A DNA stretch of 64,000 nt from the NCBI GenBank assembly GCA_002946415.1, contig NJPS01000046.1, positions 1,054,001-1,118,000 on the forward strand, read 5' to 3'. The translations under genes were made by a program, and so were the position numbers. Each line of letters opens with the position of its first letter. The first letter of the stretch is position 1. This DNA comes from Rutstroemia sp. NJR-2017a BVV2. Taxonomy: Eukaryota > Ascomycota > Leotiomycetes > Helotiales > Rutstroemiaceae. Below, one piece after another: positions 11,581-21,511 of this stretch. The notes under the pieces were generated by a model. That model made no database searches. It was given only the letters and a program-made list of their open reading frames with translations, and was not told the DNA's origin.

Positions 11581-13041
11581 ATGGCTGCCTTAAAGATCAC
11601 TGATTTGCCTCCTGAGTTGTTGCACGAGATTATCTCGCATTCGCTGCCAGAAAGCTTCGCGAGCCTAGCTTCGACTTGCAAGAGAATCTACCTGCTATGC
11701 ACACCTTTCATAGAGCATCACAAACACCGCCGTTACCTCTTCAAAAAGGCGAAGTACAAACGGATATGGACGAACGAAATTGCAGGACAAATCGAAACAG
11801 CATTTCAACTCATCACACGGATCGCTTTCGAACCTATAGTAGCGCGGTACATCATAGATGCAGACCTCAGTATGGACAGCTATCCCCCTCGAGCTGAACC
11901 CTCTGTGGCTGTACCGGATATTCACGATGGTGGACCTGTGGTTGCGCTTTTTGCTAGCAGTCCCTACCTGAGAGATGCAGGTCTGGACTGGAAGGAATAC
12001 TACTGCTTGATGAAAGAGGAGCGTGGAGACGTTTCCTCTCACTACTCACAACATGCCGCAACTTTTCTTTTAACGCTTTTGCCGAACGTCAGGACTCTCA
12101 CCCTACCAATATCATGGAAACCGGTCGAAAGTACAAATCGGATTCTAGATGTTATAGTTCGCAAAGCCCGGTTGTCGAATCACCTATGGAGCACGTCCAG
12201 TCTCAACCAAGTCACCATCTTTGAGCCGCTCAGGTTGACGACAGGCATTAGATCCCGATCTGATTTGGACCAGGCAATGCCTTTCCTAGCCTTGCCAAGA
12301 ATGCGGTCGTTCCGTGGCTTCAGTATTGTGGCTGTAAGCAATACTCCCTTGTCATTCGCATCCATAAATCCGTATCTTCACTATGGTACATTTCTGGAAA
12401 CAGTATCTTTTCCAAGTTCTTGTATCGACGAGGTAGCCATTGCCGAATTTCTCAGACATACCCCACATCTCAAGAAATTTAGGTACTCTCATGACACAAG
12501 GGACGAACTCACGAAATGGAACATCTGCGAGTTCGTCACGGCAATTGAACGCGAGGTAGGGAGTCACCTGGAGGAACTCTCTGTCTCTATTAGTAAGCCA
12601 GACGGAGCGGTTACACCCGGCAAGGCGTGTATGCGCGGCTTTAAATGCCTGCGGAAGCTTGAATTTCCACTTGAGATTGCCATCTGCAATCTCAATGACG
12701 CTGCTCGTCAATTGAACACGGCGAACGAAGATCTATCTTACGAAGGACTGGAGGGGTACGATTTGATCGACACCCTTGTGCCTGCTTCAGTAATTGTGCT
12801 ATCATTACTATCGCGTGGACGAGATTGCCATGACAAGGCTCTGCAAGCTATGTTTCGTGGTTTCTCTGCTAAGAAGAGTTCTCGGTATCCCGTTCTTGCG
12901 GAACTCCGCATTTCACGCCCTGCGAGGCCACGCGCACACGCTTCCTACGAAGAAGAATGTAAGAAACTAGCTGGAGAGATGGAGAAGATAGGTGTGGTAT
13001 TGCATGTAAATCCCTGGTCTCACGAGCGAATTGGCATATAG
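11581..13041 (+). CDS. F-box protein
   Basis: One uninterrupted exon encodes 486 residues. The N-terminus is a standard F-box: ITDLPPELLHEIISHSL at about residues 6-22, then SFASLASTCKRIYLLCTP. The rest has no clear LRR or WD repeats, but the spacing of Leu/Ile-rich segments (for example VRTLTLPISW and LRKLEFPL) suggests a degenerate LRR-like substrate-recognition region, as in many fungal F-box proteins. It would bind Skp1 in an SCF ubiquitin ligase. The substrate is unknown. The lack of introns is common for this expanded gene class. Confidence 0.85.
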   Translation: MAALKITDLPPELLHEIISHSLPESFASLASTCKRIYLLCTPFIEHHKHRRYLFKKAKYKRIWTNEIAGQIETAFQLITRIAFEPIVARYIIDADLSMDSYPPRAEPSVAVPDIHDGGPVVALFASSPYLRDAGLDWKEYYCLMKEERGDVSSHYSQHAATFLLTLLPNVRTLTLPISWKPVESTNRILDVIVRKARLSNHLWSTSSLNQVTIFEPLRLTTGIRSRSDLDQAMPFLALPRMRSFRGFSIVAVSNTPLSFASINPYLHYGTFLETVSFPSSCIDEVAIAEFLRHTPHLKKFRYSHDTRDELTKWNICEFVTAIEREVGSHLEELSVSISKPDGAVTPGKACMRGFKCLRKLEFPLEIAICNLNDAARQLNTANEDLSYEGLEGYDLIDTLVPASVIVLSLLSRGRDCHDKALQAMFRGFSAKKSSRYPVLAELRISRPARPRAHASYEEECKKLAGEMEKIGVVLHVNPWSHERIGI

Positions 13042-13547
13042 TAATAGGCAGATGACGAGCACCTGCTTGTCTTAAATGAAAGGGTTCAATCAGAGCAACC
13101 ATTTCTGACGCGGCATTGAAGATCTAATTTTTCTGCCCGGAAATGACGACTCGCAAGCCTTCGAAGTCGAAGTCAACGACAATATCCTTAGCGCGGAAAG
13201 TGCAACAACACCAGGCGTGGGGTTTTTGGAAAGCACAAGGGCCTTCGACTCGACAACTCCGACCCTCCTTGCAGTTCAAATCTGTGTCACGATATGATAT
13301 CTCCCCCAAGACAGCTCCGCGCTCGTAGCTTGCGGAACATGGAGCTTCGACGTAAATTTCCCCACATCCTCATACCCCTTCTTCGCGCCCCTCAACCGAG
13401 CCATTACACGACAGCATCAGCAAAAAAGGATCGCGCCGCGCCAGGTCCGAGCCCACAATTTACTCTTCAAGTCCGCCCTTATGCCATGCTAGAGCGTTGC
13501 TAGAGACCCAGCTCAGTCAAGAGGGTCATCTTCATACCGGTTGAGGC
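13042..13547. other. Intergenic with short decayed-looking frames
   Basis: Short frames occur on both strands, including a Cys-containing minus-strand frame at 13124-13309, but they stop early and show no family motif. I cannot support a gene. Confidence 0.35.
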
Positions 13548-14602
13548 ATGGCAGACGAATTCGAGCTGGTTGACCTTGCGCTCGACCTTCTTCTCATTCA
13601 TGAAGGGGCAAGGAACCAGTAAGAGGTGGAGCAGGAGAAGGGTGAAAGTGGTAGTTACTTGTGGGATGAAGATGAGTGGTCACAGCTGGAGCTGACCATT
13701 TTGGTCTCAGTGGTAACAGTCGAAGGGGTCAATGGAAGCCCAAGGCAGGCCAGCCGAAGGAAGTCGCTTTTAAACCTCGAACCGTCTCCAGAGCCGAATC
13801 ATAACGAGGCAGGAAGCCGAAGCGATCGTGACAGTAACGAGGAGCTGAACAGCACGGATTCGGATGGGGATGATCAGAGGCAACAAATTGCTTCTAAGCG
13901 GGAGCAGACGTCCTCTTTTCACGATAGCGCAACACGCAAGAAGCATCGGCGCGGTCTTCAGCAGAGCCCTTCCCGCCACCGTTGACCTCTTTCCGAACCA
14001 CATCGTCACTATCACAAATTGCACGTGCTTCTCGACCAGTGTTCACTGAGTCGCTGCGAGCTCGAGGTTCAAGTGCCGATTGCCTTCACCAGCGCTGTCT
14101 ATTACTCAAAACATAGATATAGTGATATCACCAAACGACTCTATCACTGGCTACTCACCCAAAGTTACCCCACCAACCCTGACCGAGATCACGTTCCGTC
14201 CGCACTCTGCACACTGCTACTCCTTTATGGCGACGATCCGGGACGGTTATGACGGGCAAGGGATCTCTCTCGGTCAGGTTGCCCAGCTCATCGCAAGTAT
14301 CGGCCATACGGGGAAGATTGATGACTTCACCATGAAGTCGATGGAGCATAATTCGTACCTCTTGACTGGCTTCAGCTAGCATACGTCGTCACATCTCTCG
14401 CTTGGTGGAGCAATCCTATCCACTCCCACGGGAGCAGGTCGTGGTCACGTCGATGCTGTGCGTACCTGGGTCCACGAAGGCAGAGCCGTTGATGCCGGGG
14501 GCTCTGCATTGCGAATGAGTGAGCCATCAAGCCGCAATTACGAGAGGAAAGAGAGGCAAATCCAAAAGCGGGTTTGTAAGCCAGGCGTGAGGGTCAGGCT
14601 TT
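13548..14602 (+). pseudogene. Decayed coding region of unknown family
   Basis: Plus-strand frames follow each other with protein-like composition but are broken by stops and frame changes. The first starts at 13548 (MADEFELVDLALDLLLIHEG) and stops after about 24 codons. An acidic, Ser-rich frame runs to 13985, as in low-complexity linkers. A frame at 14080-14379 (VTPPTLTEITFRPHSAHCYS, later GISLGQVAQLIASIGH) ends in a stop, beyond which the same frame stays open to 14602 with coherent composition (GRGHVDAV, GRAVDAGG). This looks like a relic of one gene. I recognise no domain. Alternatively some pieces are exons of a living gene with introns I failed to place. Confidence 0.35.
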
Positions 14603-14898
14603 AGTTGAGAATCGAGTGAGCTCTATATCACAAGCCTGACATTAATTTCTTTCATTCAGTTCATACAGTTCAGCCAGTTCAATGATTGCGCAAAATTTCA
14701 TCTTTGCCATCTCCATATCTTGTGTGCTGGATGCTGGCCAAAACCGACTTTTGTTTCCCGTCACGAGACCACGGAGGAACCGCAGCAATTGAACCCTTGT
14801 AAAATCATCATCAAATCATTGTGCTATGGTAGAAATAGGGATAAGGTTTTTTCGTTACGATTTAGCTCATGCAATGGATATTGTACAACAGGTGGGAT
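14603..14898. other. 3' flank of the first UstYa gene
   Basis: No supported gene. The stretch separates the decayed region from the first cluster gene. Confidence 0.4.
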
Positions 14899-15971
14899 TC
14901 ACGGTCGGAAATGACCTTCAGCCCAATCGCGGATACGGTTAAAGTTCCGACAAGTGTGAGGCTCTTTCCAATCGGCCACTACTCTGCCAGCATCATCTGA
15001 CCAACTGAAAACCATGGGGGTGAGGTCCCCATGGCACTGTACAGTCTGCCTGAGATAGTCGATGCAGTGGTCTATAGTTGCAATCAGCGGCGCTGTTCTG
15101 TGCGAGGGATATTGACATATTGCATTACTCACCAACGTGCATCCTGTGGATTCTGTGGCTTTCCTTCTCCTGATAATAATCCGGGTCTAAAGCCTTCCTT
15201 ACTTTATTCTAAACCCGTGTCAGTCGTCCTGCTAGGTACATTCAAGGAATCGCAAGTCCTAGACATTTACTCACCACACAATGAAGGGTATGCATCACAT
15301 CGAGACTTTACTTCGTCAGCCTTCATTAGACAGAATTGGGAAAGGTGCTAAACTTACGCAACTTCGTAGTTGCCATGGTCATCTTTCCAAGTCCGTCCGA
15401 CCATACTTGAGGCTTCGTCTCCAACAAGGTTCATATATTGACCTACAACCAGTTAGTTACATATAGCATTCATGACATCTACTTACTTACCCTTGAGTAG
15501 TCGATTCCATGCTGAATCAATCTCTGGTGAGGGTGGTCCGACATACTGAGGCTGCCCTTCGATGGTTTCTCGGTACAATGTCCCGTTCTTGTGAAAGTGA
15601 AGACCGCCGGTGAAACGAACAGTTTCGCTGGCAAGTACACTTTTTATTGGATCTTTGAAATACCGTATGGTTAGCTGGTGGTCTGAGGTATTACTGGGAT
15701 ACACAGATATACCTAACTCGGTAGTGAAGCCTTTGAGGAAACCACTGTTAATGTAGGCGTGTGCGAGACGACCATGTAGCACAAACAGGGCGATAATCAG
15801 GATTGGAAAGAGAGCAAACGAAAATAATGAAGTGAAGTAGAATGACCTAGAAACCGATACAGTTGAAGAATAGCTGCTTCGCACTGGAGATCGATTACCG
15901 TTGTCGGAGCCGTCTTCAACAGAGACATACTTTGCTGTATTTTCGGGCCATAAGGATTTCATGAACGACAT
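14899..15971 (-). CDS. UstYa-like (DUF3328) oxidase 1
   Basis: Five exons on the minus strand, 15971-15491, 15442-15358, 15305-15275, 15208-15133 and 15071-14899, encode 281 residues. A cytosolic N-terminus is followed by one membrane helix at about 44-65. The lumenal domain has the classic family layout: NLVGDEASSMVGRTWKDD, then HTLHC at 194-198 and HVDHC at 223-227. These are the two HxxHC motifs thought to bind copper in UstYa-type enzymes. The end also fits (IDYLRQTVQCHGDLTP, HTCRNFNRIRDWA). UstYa proteins act in the secretory pathway on ribosomal peptide precursors, forming ether or other oxidative cross-links. The tiny 31-bp third exon carries the first motif. It is divergent from the next cluster gene, sharing a 1.1-kb upstream region. 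All key residues look intact. Confidence 0.9.
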
Positions 15972-16438
15972 CTTCGCAACGGAAAATTTGATGAGAAGTT
16001 CGCTGATGAATAGCTGGTGTATGGGTGGGAGACGTTGATGTTGGGGATAGAAGGTATTTCCTGTATCGAAACCGGAGAATCTTTGCAAAGGAATTCCGTG
16101 GCGGTACAATGATTGAAAGCTCAACTTAGATTAATGACACTTCGAGCGGGGTTTCAGGAGCGTGCCCGCATAATGTCACCGGAGGCACGAGTATCGGATG
16201 GCAACTTATTCCATTGAATCGTTCTGGGCGAAAAGTCAAAATAAGACGCCACATCGGAGACATAAGCAGACGCTGACGATTTTCGAAACTATGGAGTGAC
16301 TCTGGTTTCGGTCGTCGGTGAAGGGAATACAAGATGTGCGAGTCCCACTTGAAACCCTCTTCCGTGCTATCTTTCTACGAATAAAAGTTAAACTTTGGGT
16401 GGTAAGACACGTGAATATATTTACCTTTATTTTTCGGG

Positions 16439-16612
16439 AGGGATAGTACGACCGTAGATCGCTCAGCTATTATGTCCCCTTCTTGAATAAAGGTTAAATT
16501 AACCTTTATTCATGGGTAGGGATAGTATACTGTAGTACACCCAAACCCCTTGTAGAGACCCTAGATGCCCCTGTATAGAACAAGACTAATTACATTCTAG
16601 AATACTATCCCT
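16439..16612. promoter_or_regulatory. Three AGGGATAGTA motifs
   Basis: AGGGATAGTA occurs at 16439-16448 and 16518-16527 on the plus strand and at 16603-16612 on the minus strand. The same motif is found in the P4H/precursor intergenic region. It is a candidate binding site for a regulator of the cluster, though transposon ancestry could also explain it. Confidence 0.4.
16485..16511. repeat. 27-bp perfect palindrome
   Basis: Two 13-bp arms, GAATAAAGGTTAA and TTAACCTTTATTC, flank a single central base. It overlaps the start of a longer imperfect inverted repeat whose other arm lies at about 16600-16640 (ACTATCCCT, then AATAAGGTTAATT). It could be a regulatory site or the end of a small inverted-repeat element. 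Confidence 0.8.
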
Positions 16613-17065
16613 CATCGAGGCCCAATGAAATAAGGTTAATTGTTGGCAAGTTACTTGGCAGCTAGTATAAGTTCTCAGCCAAGAAAGTTCTTAGAATGAA
16701 GATTTTAACCTTTGTTAAGGCCTGATTCTGAGTAATTAGGGGATTGGAAGTTGATAAGGTACGGAATAATCGAGTTCCCCAGCCCCTTCGTGACATGCTT
16801 AGTTCGTCGAGTGAGTTATAATTTCTACGGATTCTTCGGGAAGTGGACACTGGCAAAGAAGTGTCTCGAGTCATAACAGAAGTTACCGTCAGGACTCAGA
16901 AGTGTCCTCATCCACATTCTCTGAGAGCCCGCTTTGCTGTTCTATTGCAGTGGATGATCTCCAATCGCTCCTATTGCATTCTACCTACCGTCCAAAAAAT
17001 CCATCACCTAGAAGAATCAAAAGCTTGCTAAAGCTCCTATCGACCACGCCAAACCCTTCAATAAT

Positions 17066-17767
17066 ATGGCTTTTCAAGATACAGATGAATGCAACGTCCC
17101 CATGCTCAGCGAAGAGGAAGATGAAAAGTCGATTCCTTTTACTACCTCACCGCAACCACAACGTCGGCGTAAGATTTGTTCTATCCTACTCATCGGCCTC
17201 GCTACGAGCGTCCTCTTTGCACTTTCAGTCACTTGGGCTTCGCAGTTCATCGTCCTGCCTACCCATAGCCATACTCAACACATCATCAAAAGCCCCTGCG
17301 GAAACTCGTCCAGCGAAGCGAAAGCCCGTGGATGTCATTTTGACGTGCTTTCATTCTGCTGGGTCCCAGAGCAGTGCTTTGATCGGGAGCTGACAGAAAA
17401 GTTCCGCAAGGCCGGGCCGTGGGTGTTCTACACCGATCAGAACAAGACTGCATCGGTCACTGAAGAGCAATTCGGCTCCGATACGCAGCCCGTTTACCTC
17501 ACCAACAAGTTACACAAGACGCATTGTGCCTACAACATTCTCAGATTTCACAAAGCACTGACGGAAGGTCGAATGGTTCATAAGGAAGATGTCTTGACCC
17601 ACACGGAGCACTGTTCGCATGTCTTGACGAGAGTCAACGATCCGGATGATATTGAGGTTAGGGCAAAGATTCAATACCCGGATTGCGGTCACTTCTCGAA
17701 GGACTTTCCGGGGAAAGCAAAGGACGGTGGACATACCCACCATAATGGACACTCGAACATGAGATAG
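17066..17767 (+). CDS. UstYa-like (DUF3328-related) protein 2
   Basis: One exon encodes 233 residues. The N-terminal 37 residues are acidic then basic (QRRRK), and one membrane helix follows at about 38-61. The lumenal part begins with CGNSSSEAKARGCHFDVLSF and a WVPEQCFD block, a variant seen in a subset of DUF3328-like proteins. It has HKTHC at 150-154 and HTEHC at 179-183, with the usual alpha-helical spacing. The C-terminus is His-rich (HTHHNGH). Unlike the other two copies it lacks introns and the canonical DW-type C-terminus, so it belongs to a divergent branch. Oxidative modification of the neighbouring precursor is inferred from motifs and context. Confidence 0.85.
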   Translation: MAFQDTDECNVPMLSEEEDEKSIPFTTSPQPQRRRKICSILLIGLATSVLFALSVTWASQFIVLPTHSHTQHIIKSPCGNSSSEAKARGCHFDVLSFCWVPEQCFDRELTEKFRKAGPWVFYTDQNKTASVTEEQFGSDTQPVYLTNKLHKTHCAYNILRFHKALTEGRMVHKEDVLTHTEHCSHVLTRVNDPDDIEVRAKIQYPDCGHFSKDFPGKAKDGGHTHHNGHSNMR

Positions 17768-18202
17768 TGCTCTTTAATATCTTAGATAGCTCCATAGAAT
17801 ACCTGTAGATACAGCTGCTAAAATGAAACCATACTGTTAGTATGCTGTAACTCATGTTTATGGCTGCTTTTGCCTACCGATTTGGATGTTTGTTGTGCTG
17901 TCTTTTCTAGGCGAGGAAAGAAAGATTATGTAAATATTGGCGCATGAATAATGGCAAAGAGCTATTCTTTCCGAAAAATTGCTCAAATTCTTGTCCGCTG
18001 GTTTGCCATGAAGGTGTTCTTTTCTTTCGGCCGTGCGTCGTAGTTTTGTACTTAGTGATATTTCATTTTCTAGAGTAAAACTTAAAAGGAGTATGCCATA
18101 GGACGTGTTTCAAATTGCGCCAAGAACTTGCAGATGGAGTACTCGATTCAGAATTCTAGCTACTCTTTCGTCAATCGAAAAAACTACAAGCAATTCTTCT
18201 TC
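17768..18202. other. Convergent 3' flanks
   Basis: This stretch lies between the ends of UstYa-like 2 (plus) and UstYa-like 3 (minus). Nothing coding is seen. Confidence 0.5.
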
Positions 18203-19166
18203 TCAATCGGTCACCTTCCAACTTTTGGGTAGGGCTCTCTCTGGCTGCTTTGACCATGCTAGCAAGGCATCAAAATCGTTACAAACATGCATGACCCCAT
18301 GATCAGCCACACGGTGGGGATCTCCTTCAATATGTCCTTCAGCTGTAGAATCAGCAAAACACATCAAAGCCTGCCTGACGTAGTTGAAACAATGCGCCTT
18401 GTGCTCTTCCCATGTCAACGTTACCCCGCTGTGGTAGCCTGGCAATTCTTCTTTGGGAACTCCGGCAGCGAGAAGAACAAAGTCCTCGAGTATAGATGTC
18501 TGTCAAGAGAGGTTAGAAGTCTGAAGTGAAGTCTCGGGAACGGGAAAATGGCTTACTAGACAATGAATTTGATGGAAAGCGGAAATTTCAAACAGATCTC
18601 CTGCAAAGAGCTTTTGAGGTCCGCTGCCATCATACGGCGTGGCTCGCACGAACGCTAAGGGTTTCCGAATTAGACATGTGCATCACGTTGGATAGTTGTC
18701 ATGGAAGTTTTACCATGAGAGAGACTCTGCCAAGAGCTAAGAGTTTGATTGAATAGACCCCGATCATTGAATGCATCAGCAGTTATCTGGTACTGATCTG
18801 GGCCAGAGGGTTTGGGAACCCCCCTTGAGCTAACATCTGTTTTTGAGGTCAGTAACATTCGAGAGATCAGGATAATTCACACGGCAATGAAGACTTACCA
18901 TGGGGTACGAAATGATTGTAATCACTTCCTGCCGGCCAAACCTGCCAACTACCGGCGCCGGCTTTGCTGGTGTCATTCCTCAAAATAAGACCAGTCGTCC
19001 CAAGTAGGCAGACAATGAGAATAACCTCAAGACAACAACGAAGAATCTGAATGCGGGAAAAGGAATTTTCACGATCAGACTTCCGGTCTAGCCTGCCAGT
19101 GAATATTCCATTTTCTGTATCGTCGTCTGACGACGAATTGCGTCCAAGTAGCTTGTTGCCTTCCAT
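18203..19166 (-). CDS. UstYa-like (DUF3328) oxidase 3
   Basis: Four exons on the minus strand, 19166-18899, 18836-18714, 18654-18557 and 18499-18203, encode 261 residues. One membrane helix lies at about 44-62 after an acidic/basic cytosolic tail. The lumenal domain carries FHQIHCL (HQIHC at 158-162, right at the end of exon 3) and HKAHC at 196-200. The terminal block is DHGVMHVCNDFDALLAW, which aligns with the D-H-C-hx-W end of the family. Both HxxHC motifs are intact, so an active enzyme is likely. Its gene lies tail-to-tail with UstYa-like 2 and is followed upstream by the P4H-like gene on the same strand. Confidence 0.88.
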
Positions 19167-19606
19167 GTAGAGTAAATAAAGGAGTACTGCCGTATTAGGG
19201 GTGATTTTGACAAATATGAGAAGGAGCAGAGAAGAGAAGTGAATCGGGATAGCTTACGATTCGAGAGAAATGCATAGTGTGGAGTGCTCTTGAGAGCGTT
19301 AATGTTAGTAGGTAGTACGGAACACTTACATTACTCGGGGGAAAGTAGCAGCGAGGTTCACTTGAACCCTTGCGAGTCGATTAAAGTTTGGCATCCGGAT
19401 TTCGGGAATCCTGGGATTACCCGTACTTCAAGATAATTTAATAAGCTTTAATTGATCATGTAAGCATACAAAAGTACGTTGATTTAAGTTTCTGTTAACT
19501 CTTTCACGTAAAGCACCGAAAAGTGCGAAAATGCGGAATGTAAACCTTAAATCAGGAATGAGACAACGGCCATCTCCCTCCGTGGATGTCAGTGGCAGGA
19601 CTAAAC
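19167..19606. other. Upstream region of UstYa-like 3
   Basis: A 440-bp stretch between the UstYa-like 3 start and the P4H-like stop. It contains one partial copy of the cluster motif (GGGATAG near 19240). No coding sequence. Confidence 0.45.
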
Positions 19607-20426
19607 CTAAACCTCTCGACGTGTCCAGATATTCAGCCCCACCTTTTTCCCGCCGACAGCGGGGAGCCCCGCATGTAGCGTACGCATATCCCCAGTCCCA
19701 TTAGAATGGAGATTCCGCCAGAAAACGGCACTTCCGGCAACCGCCCGAACTGTTAACTCGTCGACGGCCTTGCAATCAACAAACTTGCACCATCTTTTAT
19801 CCTCGACGTCCCAGTCTATTGAGATCTTAGGAAAACGGGTCCCGCAATTGGAGCACTCTACATCGAGGACGGCGAAAAAAGTGGTCTCCCTGTTCGTTGT
19901 CTGATTTCTTGCGGCAGGGTTGGTGGCCCAATCGTAGTGGTTCGTGTATTGCTGTCCTTCTAGATACCGTGTAGCTTGCAGGCTCTCCATCATCTCAAGG
20001 TCGACGTAACCCTGATACTCTGAAGCCCTGGACCTAACGCATTGGACGACAGGATCGTCCGAAGGCAGATATGCAGTGGAACTGGTTCGCTCCTGTCTAG
20101 CTACAGACCGCCCATCAGTTCCGATGGCACGAGAGGGTCGGAAATTAGACTGTCTGCACGACTCATTAACACTATCCACCTGGATTTGCTATCGAAACCA
20201 TGACTTACGCCACTTGGAGCAGGTGATTAGCCTCTCGAGGAGTGATAAAGTTCTCGATGTGTTGGATGAGTGGATCATACGACAAGGTGCGGACAATATA
20301 GCGTGGTTGCGGGCAAGAGTTACCGCCAAAGAAGCTGGGCATCGTTATGGATCGTGAAACAGCGGAGAATACTGCAGCAAGGAGAGCCACAATAAAAGAT
20401 ATGTAAAAGATTTGCCTAAAAGCCAT
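19607..20426 (-). CDS. Prolyl-4-hydroxylase-like 2OG-Fe(II) oxygenase
   Basis: Two exons on the minus strand, 20426-20209 and 20153-19607, encode 254 residues. The N-terminus has a signal anchor (FYISFIVALLAAVF). The P4H alpha-subunit catalytic fold follows: YDPLIQHIENFITPREANHL, then FRPSRAIG and RTSSTAYLP. The iron triad is intact: His145 and Asp147 in GQQYTNHYDWA and His233 in TLHAGLP. Lys243 in GGKKVGLNIW is placed to bind 2-oxoglutarate. Such enzymes hydroxylate Pro, or sometimes other residues, in the ER lumen. It faces the repeat precursor across a 1.1-kb divergent region, and each precursor repeat has two prolines. Substrate assignment is inference. Confidence 0.88.
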
Positions 20427-21511
20427 TTTGTGTAGAGAAGGGTGTGCTAATATTAAGAAGGCCTCGACAAAATCCCGAATTCCGAATGTGAATCACAAAG
20501 AATTGATACACTTTTGCTACATGATGATACCGACAGATATCTGATTCGCTTTATATGCTCGATGGTAATACAATGTCATAAGACAAGGGATGCCAAGTTC
20601 CAACATTGAGATACGCAAAGGACTAAAAAATTGTGAAACAATTTCTGAGATTTCAAGTTTGCCAAGCTCCAAGACTCTCGAACTCCTTCAAGGAGACGTA
20701 CTATCCCTTCCCATTAATATATTTAAACTTTTTATGCGAGGCCCCACCTAAAAATAAACATTTATTCATGGAGAGGGATAGTCATATTGACTTTTCCTCT
20801 GTAGCTGGAGGAATAATACTCCGTAGGCCGACTCTCCGAGTCATGTTTCCCTGCAGCTGATACTATTATGGGGACATCACTTCATAGTACGAAGAGGTGG
20901 TCGATATGCTCTGAAACTTTGTCTATCAGAGGGGGTTGTACGGCTTTCGTCTTGAGGTAATATCGCCAGAACGCCTTGATATGCTCTACAGTGGTACACC
21001 GGTGATATACTTTGCATTACAAGTAGACTAGCACTAGCAACGGATGTACCTGACACTGTCGAATCAACTAACTCAAGTAGTGATACGGTGATATAGTCTT
21101 TATGATAGCTCTGAACTCAGCTAGATTAGGCTAGCAGCTCTAGCGGTGGTCCCTTTACAGGGCTAGTTGAGTATTGAACTGCTGTATCCTAATAGACCTA
21201 TTCGTATACCATTATCGCCTTGATGAGTAAAGCATCTGGAGGCCTTAGCTAGCATAGTTGGTATGGATCATACAGTGATCGCTGAAACTTTGCAGCCGGT
21301 CAAGAAAAGCATCACTCTTCGGCCGAGCGATGTAGTTAACAAAGCAGGCTCAACACGATGCGGTCGCTCCGTGGAAAAGTCTAATAGACAACAATACTTA
21401 AACCTGCTTCTGCCCGCCATTCCACCAGTCTCAGACAACTCACAAGTCACATATTATCAAACGCCTTGCATTTTCATCTTTCAACTCAACATAAATTTCA
21501 CTCAAGCCATC
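20427..21511. other. Divergent intergenic region of the P4H-like gene and the precursor
   Basis: It contains two copies of the cluster motif (minus at 20699-20708, plus at 20774-20782) arranged as an inverted pair about 75 bp apart. The plus copy shares the longer context TTTATTCATGG..AGGGATAGT with the UstYa region. No coding sequence is supported. Confidence 0.55.
20699..20782. promoter_or_regulatory. Inverted pair of AGGGATAGT motifs
   Basis: TACTATCCCT at 20699-20708 and AGGGATAGT at 20774-20782 form an outward-facing pair. They lie 273-356 bp upstream of the P4H-like ATG and about 730-810 bp upstream of the precursor ATG. Confidence 0.4.

Larger units (their letters stand above)
15972..17065. 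other. Divergent intergenic region of two UstYa genes
   Basis: The 1.1-kb region serves both the minus-strand UstYa 1 and the plus-strand UstYa-like 2. It contains three copies of AGGGATAGTA (plus at 16439 and 16518, minus at 16603) and a 27-bp palindrome at 16485-16511. No coding sequence is supported. Confidence 0.6.

Noticed and set aside
13124..13309. Minus-strand Cys-containing frame that resembles a small secreted protein
   Set aside because: No signal peptide and no intron-joined first exon that would supply one.
21263..21511. Upstream in-frame ATG of the repeat precursor
   Set aside because: The extra 83 residues would bury the signal peptide that starts at 21512, and their composition is not protein-like.
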